From: CAYPYS01 sp964445715
Lineage (GTDB): Bacteria; Omnitrophota; Gorgyraeia; Gorgyraeales; Gorgyraeaceae
DNA length: 9,717 nt
Assembly: GCA_964445715.1 (NCBI GenBank)
Contig: CAYULJ010000061.1
Location: 1-9,717 of the forward strand
Direction: 5' to 3'
Shown: in pieces, positions 4,735-9,717 of the stretch
Layout: every line of letters begins with the position of its first letter
Position numbering within the stretch: the stretch's first letter is position 1
The notes under the pieces: generated by a model
What the model was told of the DNA's origin: nothing
What the model saw: the letters and a program-made list of their open reading frames with translations, nothing else
Database searches by the model: none
Made by a program: the position numbers and the translations under genes

Positions 4735-6168
4735 ATGATAGATTGGCAGAAGGGCAAAAAGAGAATATTTTTGAGGATCATTGCCCTAATCACAGTACAG
4801 GCATTCTTTGTCACAAATATAGCCTATGCTGCGCCATCTGGTAGGAGCCTATTCAGAAATAAACGGCCTAACTATAAGGCCATTCAGAAAGAGAGGGAAA
4901 GACTACTACAGGATAAAAAAGAAGTGCTTTCAGGAAGAGGCATAACCAAAAGCTCGCCTTATGAGAAAGATCTGACCAATGCCATAAAGCTATCTTCTAT
5001 ACAAGACTTATCTAGCATATATATACCTGCTACATTGGGCCGTATCACAGAAGTCCACGAAAGTGAAAAAGAAGGCCTCCTGGTCCTGATCCAAGACCTC
5101 CACACAAACCCAGAAGCGCAGTTCAATCTCGCCAAGATGCTGGAACTTTTAATAAAAGACTACGATCTAGGCCTAGTCTGCTCTGAAGGCGCGGATGGTG
5201 AAGTGGATACATCCAGCGTTTCCGGATTTCCGGATTACAAAATAAGGGAAAAAGTAGCCAAGGTCTTTGTAAATTCGGGTGAGCTTACAGGCGAAGAATA
5301 CTTGTCTATTACAAAATATCCCGACCTGCCTATATGGGGCATTGAAGATAAGGATATATATTTTGAAAATATTGTACAATTTAACGAGATAATAGAATTT
5401 AATTCTTCTTCTCAGGTTTTCATAAAACAGGCAAAGGGTGTTTTAGAAGGATTAAAGCCCGCCATCTACTCCAAAAGACTCCAACAGCTAGACCAAAAGG
5501 AAACAGAATATGAGGCAGGAGACTTAGAGATAAAAGAGTACCTGGAGTATCTCACGTCATTGCGAGAAAAAGAAGGCAATGAGGCAATCTCAAGCTACAA
5601 GAATATCTTACTCTTACAAGAGACCCTGGAAGAGGAAAAGACCATAGATCAACAAAAGATCCTCCAAGAGTCCCAGAATCTTTTACTTAACCTGCAGTCC
5701 AGATTGCAGAATAACTCTTCAAAGAAAGAACTAAGCACTCTAAAAGTAAAGGCGACACTCTTTAAAGAGCAAAAGATATCCCCATTTTCATTCTACAGTT
5801 ACTTAAAAGGCCTTTCACTAAAACATCTTAAAGGCGGTATAGATAATTACCCAAGCCTTTCTTCCTACATCACTTACCTCGCCAAAGTAAACTCCATTGA
5901 CTCAACAAAGCTTTTCAATGAAATAAAAGAGATGACATTCAATATAAAGCTAACTCTCGCAAGGACAGAGAAGGAAAAACTACTCACAAAGTCTTTAAGA
6001 AACATAAACTTTTTGGAAGGATTTTTCAGCCTAAAAGTATCAAACGAAGAACTAGACTATTACTTAGCCAATAAAGAAGAGCATAAGGTAGGCTGGTTTA
6101 AAGAAACAATAGGAATCCTGAAGGCTCAAGGCTCAAAAGGAATTACATTGACTATAACCCTCTTTTAA
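4735..6168 (+). CDS. giant exported protein, N-terminal part (ChaN/TraB-like half-domain)
   Basis: This frame gives 477 residues. A signal peptide is clear: positive KGKKR (6-10), hydrophobic core (11-31), and a likely cut after AYA near residue 32. Residues 113-210 contain LLVLIQDLHTNPEAQ (D121, H123), CSEGAD (E151), LTGEEYL and a PIWGIED segment. This arrangement resembles the N-terminal half of the ChaN/TraB/EreA (Tiki-like) superfamily. Residues about 225-420 are Lys/Glu/Gln-rich and probably helical. The C-terminal half-motif of that domain is found only in the -1 frame after 6141, so the last nine or so residues here (GITLTITLF) are frameshift product. ATG 4735 follows AAAGG (4722-4726) by 8 nt; the GTG at 4726 overlaps that site. 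Function is unknown; the superfamily link is inferred from motifs. The gene is one unit with the next entry. Confidence 0.75.
   Translation: MIDWQKGKKRIFLRIIALITVQAFFVTNIAYAAPSGRSLFRNKRPNYKAIQKERERLLQDKKEVLSGRGITKSSPYEKDLTNAIKLSSIQDLSSIYIPATLGRITEVHESEKEGLLVLIQDLHTNPEAQFNLAKMLELLIKDYDLGLVCSEGADGEVDTSSVSGFPDYKIREKVAKVFVNSGELTGEEYLSITKYPDLPIWGIEDKDIYFENIVQFNEIIEFNSSSQVFIKQAKGVLEGLKPAIYSKRLQQLDQKETEYEAGDLEIKEYLEYLTSLREKEGNEAISSYKNILLLQETLEEEKTIDQQKILQESQNLLLNLQSRLQNNSSKKELSTLKVKATLFKEQKISPFSFYSYLKGLSLKHLKGGIDNYPSLSSYITYLAKVNSIDSTKLFNEIKEMTFNIKLTLARTEKEKLLTKSLRNINFLEGFFSLKVSNEELDYYLANKEEHKVGWFKETIGILKAQGSKGITLTITLF
6121..6138 (+). other. frame-change site: period-7 direct repeat plus A-run
   Basis: AGGCTCA occurs twice in tandem (6122-6135; the period-7 match spans 6121-6136) and runs into AAAA (6135-6138). 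Downstream coding sense continues in the -1 frame. Either loss of one A (five to four) or loss of one 7-nt unit (three to two) would produce exactly this shift. Both repairs restore a sensible junction into the NYIDYNP stretch (6141 on). No canonical X-XXY-YYZ slippery heptamer is present in the zero frame. Confidence 0.65.
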
Positions 6169-9100
6169 TAGACTCAAAGCTCAAGGACTTGGAAGATTTC
6201 TATGAGACTGTAAAGGCTAGAGACGTTGCAATGTTCAATAACTCTATCTCTGAGATAGAGAAAAGAGACGCGAAAGTAGCGACGCTTATCCATGGTGGCT
6301 TTCATACTAAAGGCATAACAAAGCTCTTAAGAGAGAATAACTACTCCTACATCGTGGTCTCTCCATATTCCTCCACAGATATAGATGAGGAAAATTATCA
6401 CTTCCTGTTGAGCGGGAAGAGAAAGCCAATCTCTGATTTAATCAAAGAGCTGAATGGTTCCTTAAGGACATTAGGAACATTTGTCTCTGATGAAATAGTG
6501 AATGAGTACAATAGCGACATAAGATTACAAATAGCTGAAATTACAGGCCAGGACCCTAAAGATCTAGAGATGGTGCCTGGTAGATATAGATTCTGGGAAT
6601 TTCTTTTGCCTGTATTTTTCGGAGAGGCGCTAAGAAATAATAAGATGAGAAGAGAGGTGGGTGCAGTCTTCGGGCAATGGAAGGCCCTGCAGGCATTTTC
6701 ACGAGATATGCAGTTTCAGGTAAAGCTAAGTCAAGATAATAGAGCGTTTAGATTTAGATATAAAGATCCTCGAACAGGTGAGACTAGATATTTCCAGGCA
6801 AGGCTCGATGACCAAGACAAAGTTGTCTATGAAACCATTGCGCCAAGATTTTTTGCTGGCAGGATGATAGGTATCGCAGGGAAGAAGGTGGTTAGTGAGC
6901 ACCATGGCTTGCCTAAGAGGGCAGTAGATACAATAGACCGCCCAGATTTCATCAGCCAATTGCCAGAGATTTTATTGAGTCTGATTCACAAAGGAATATA
7001 TACAGTTGCTGATGGTTCAGCTGATACTTATATTTTCACTGAATTATCAGCTATTGTTATGGAAAAAACCGGGAAAATCAGTATTGCTAGCGAACGCAAT
7101 CCAACAATAATTCCCAATGTAACAGAAGCAATGCCTCTGAAAGTCGAACTCAATATAAATACCGGAGAATTTAGAGTCATCGATGATGACGGTTATAATA
7201 TTTTTCTAGGTTTAGAAGGAGTATTAGAAGCGAAAGAAATGTCTTATGTGAAGACAACTGTAACTTACCTGCCGGAAGTTTTATTGCTTTTAATTCGCAG
7301 AGGGACATATGAAGCCGTTAACAGTTCAGGTCTAACTGATATTTATCTCTTTACCGAGTTGTCAGTTATCGTAGATGAAGAAACAGGAGAGATCATAAGG
7401 GTCATTGACAATAGTGATTCAACGACAGATATAAATGAAGCAAAAGCGATACCTTTGACAGTCGAACTAAATGGATCTACATGGGAGTTCAGAGTTAGTT
7501 ACGATGAAGATAGTTATGTTTTGAGAGGCTTAATAGGGAAGATAGCTGAAGAAGATATGAATCAGTTTAGAACCCTGATTAAAGAGCAAAATATCCTAAA
7601 GCAACTGTTAAAAGCATTATCATTTTTAGCTAGTAAAGGAAGGTATAAAGTTGATGATAGGCCATCAGGCAGGATTTTTATTTTTAATGACCCAGCGGTT
7701 ATTATTGATGAGGAAGCCCGCGAAGTCATTGGGTTTTCCGAGGATGTAGAAGTAGAACTTATAGGGCCTACGGAAGCACTGCCTCTAACAGTCGAAATAA
7801 ATGCCCACACCTTAGAAATTGAAGTGGCTGTATCTGATCATCAAGATGTTTTGAAAGACTTGGGACAGGAAGGACTTCTTAATAGTAGGCAGATCTATGA
7901 GATCATAACTGCAGTTGTAGAATTTGAGGATAGAATCAAAGAAGAAGGAGTGTCTATTGCGAGGTCTGGTGCCATGAAATGGCCTGGTATTGACTCCGAT
8001 GGCGATAATTACGCCTCCTTCAAAGCCACTGCCCATACCTCACCTCTGCCAGCAGGTCATATCCTTAAACCACACGAAGGTCCAAGAGAAGTTATAGATG
8101 AAAATAAGGTTTCTCGAAAAAACGTTGATGAAATAATAGCCTACTGCGATAGAGAACATGATCATATTAAAGTCCATGGCTACGAAGTCCGCCTTGCAAA
8201 GAACATAGAGGAAACCAGCTCTACAAAAGAAGAAATACAGAAGATGCTGGAAGAGGAATACACAGATGAGGAAATTAAAAAGCTTTCAACAAATGAAGAA
8301 AGGGAACCAGATCCCTTGCGCATAGTCGCAGCTGATAAACTGCCAGGCGCTGCTTTAGGCGGAGACTGTATAGGGAATAAGCTTGTCCTATTAAGTAAGG
8401 GTTTATCCAAGATAAAAGATGCCGCAGCAAGGCGCATCATGACGCAGGCAACTTTGCGCCATGAGATCCGCTGGCATGAACTCACAGGAAAAGACGATAA
8501 GGCCCACGATGAATTAAGGACTGATGAAAAGGATGTGACTTATATAGTGAAAAGAGCAGCTGCACAAAATGCAACCCTCATAGAAGAACTCAGGCCTGCC
8601 CTGGGAGGCACTGACTTATTCAGGATGTTGGGCGAGAAACTCAAGACAGTTATGTCTGTCGCTTTAACTGACAGTGAATTTTCTGACCAGCTCCGCCGTA
8701 ATAGACTATATCCTTCCGCGGCCATATTAGGGCCTTTAGAATTGCAATCTACAGATGCGTATTTAGACTTAGCCGGAGGTCCTGGAACCTATACGCTGGC
8801 AGCATTGATAAAAGGAGTTAAAAAGGCTATATGGTTAGACATATCCTCCAGAAACTTGTCTCTTGCATCAGAATTATTTAGGAATATCCATAACCTTACG
8901 GATGAAGATGTGAGAATTATACTTAATAATCCGTCAGTTGATATTATGTTCTTATTAGACGATATAAAATCAAGAGTAGTTTCTGAAGGGGATATTCCTG
9001 AGAATGTAGATATGATCAAGGGCGATGCTAGAGGCATGGATCTGGAGTCAGATAGCATAGATAAACTCAGTGTTACTGATTTACTAGTATGGCTGGGAGA

Positions 9101-9717
9101 TAAGGAGAAACAGGATCTTGCATTAAAGGAGATGTTGCGTGTAACAAAGGCAGGTGGCCTAATCCACATTACCCAGGCCACAATGGAGACAGAAGAACTT
9201 CGAGGCAGCTTTATCTACGTTGCTGGTGAGCTAGGCATAAAACTCGAATTTCAGAATACGCAGCCCTATAAAAACACAGAAGGCCTGCTTGTGAAGATAG
9301 TATCCAAGGATAATTTTCTTCTTGCAGATGCGGAAACAGTCCCCAGGCTTTCATTGAAAGAAAATGTCAGAAGGATTGGCAATTCGCTTCGCTATTCCTT
9401 CTTGCAGCCATCTCCAAGTAAAATCTCTCGGACAATATTTCCACTTAGCCTGGCTGTGATTATTGCTGGGTTGACATCGTCACTTATCGGCATATCCTGC
9501 CATGTCATATCTTTTATTATGGAAATCCTTGCCCTCGTTGTGCCTTCTTTTGCTTTTTTGAGTCAACCTGCTGTCGGATTAGATGCCGTAGCCAGTACCT
9601 TAGAAAATGCAGGTTTTTCTGCAATGGTGCCGATATCTATATATGTATTAATAAGAGGGTCTCTCACTTTCTACAATAGACTTTCCGTCGGCGAGTTCCT
9701 CTTTGCTTATCCTACTA
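6135..9717 (+). CDS. giant exported protein, continuation in -1 frame, open at window end
   Basis: This frame is open from 6102 to the last base (about 1194 codons from 6135) with no stop. It has no ribosome binding site of its own, and its first ATG (6231) lies inside a domain, so it continues the preceding entry. In order it holds: ATLIHGGFHTKG (H codon 6303-6305) with the IVVSP stretch, completing the ChaN/TraB-like domain begun upstream; a Trp/Arg-rich region (about 6550-6950) I do not recognise; three diverged repeats (6960-7880); a mixed region with HEIRWHELTG (8460 on) and AHDELR, possibly zincin-like; a class I methyltransferase domain (8754 to about 9305); and hydrophobic segments from about 9432 to 9680, probably membrane helices. 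Codon use and residue makeup look like the upstream part. A sequencing indel, a real inactivating mutation or recoding could explain the split; an error or recent mutation is likeliest, since the 3' frame shows no decay. Confidence 0.75.
6960..7880 (+). repeat. three tandem copies of an unnamed protein unit of about 90 residues
   Basis: Copies lie at 6960-7226, 7269-7544 and 7605-7880 (89, 92 and 92 residues), in the frame of the giant protein. Each opens with a Leu-rich helix and a turn (KGIYTV, RGTYEA, KGRYKV). Next comes a strand-like block (FTELSAIV, FTELSVIV, FNDPAVII) and an acidic turn. The most conserved block follows (EAMPLKVELN, KAIPLTVELN, EALPLTVEIN), and a strand closes each copy (EFRV, EFRV, EIEV). 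Copies 1 and 2 are closest; copy 3 is more diverged. The DNA has diverged, so this is an old duplication. I do not recognise the fold or a function. Confidence 0.75.
8754..9305 (+). other. class I SAM-dependent methyltransferase domain within the giant protein
   Basis: Motif I is YLDLAGGPGTYTLA (from 8760), a variant of the usual DLGCGPG glycine loop. Motif II ends in the acidic residue of AIWLDIS. Next come a GDARGMDLESDSID segment, as expected for motif III, and LKEMLRVTKAGGLIHIT, the usual post-motif 'LRPGG' strand. Order and spacing fit a Rossmann-fold methyltransferase, with an insertion of about 50 residues between motifs II and III. The substrate is unknown. Confidence 0.8.

Noticed and set aside
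6133..6145. Programmed -1 ribosomal frameshift
   Set aside because: No canonical slippery heptamer is in register, and I see no clear downstream stem-loop or upstream Shine-Dalgarno. An indel explains the shift more simply.
6231..6233. ATG as the start of an independent second gene
   Set aside because: It lies inside the C-terminal half of the ChaN/TraB-like domain and lacks a ribosome binding site.
8789..9181. Minus-strand open frame of 130 codons
   Set aside because: It is antisense to the methyltransferase domain and its translation has no recognisable features. Other minus-strand frames in the window are similar shadows.

Overview
The window reads like a chromosomal segment from an uncultured, fairly AT-rich Gram-negative-type bacterium. 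The best guess is a member of Candidatus Omnitrophota. That rests mainly on the very large exported multidomain protein at the right end, which resembles the giant proteins I associate with that phylum. No rRNA or other marker gene is present, so the assignment is tentative. All supported genes are on the + strand.

Left part (1-1342): a good sigma70-type promoter (106-134) drives a small two-helix membrane protein (172-366). A 22-bp hairpin of the REP/MITE type follows, then htpX (452-1300), an M48 membrane zinc protease. A perfect 19-bp palindrome comes right after htpX. Two NrdR-box-like sites 31 bp apart at the extreme left edge (13-59) may belong to a gene outside the window.

Middle (1343-4359): a dNTP-supply operon. 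Two NrdR-like boxes spaced 32 bp apart (1375-1422) lie just upstream of a promoter (1430-1457). The promoter drives nrdJ (class II, B12-dependent ribonucleotide reductase, 1503-3803) and, one base after the nrdJ stop, dcd (dCTP deaminase, 3805-4359). NrdJ makes deoxyribonucleotides and Dcd turns dCTP into dUTP for thymidylate synthesis. Dcd has Asp where the catalytic Glu is expected.

Intergenic region (4360-4734): no protein gene I can support, but dense RNA-type structure. It holds a half copy of the palindromic repeat, a near-consensus promoter (4417-4445), a roughly 119-nt structured transcript ending in an intrinsic terminator (4542-4570), a second full palindrome (4580-4618) with compensatory changes relative to the first, and a folded leader closed by a 10-bp helix (4629-4715) just before a ribosome binding site.

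Right part (4735-9717): one giant gene split by a -1 frame change near 6136-6141. The first part (4735-6168) has a signal peptide and the N-terminal half of what looks like a ChaN/TraB/EreA-type domain. The reading continues in the other frame without a stop for about 1194 codons to the window edge. That part holds the matching C-terminal GGFHT motif, three diverged copies of a roughly 90-residue unit I cannot name, a His-rich zincin-like motif, a class I SAM-methyltransferase domain and C-terminal membrane helices. The whole protein would exceed 1,660 residues.
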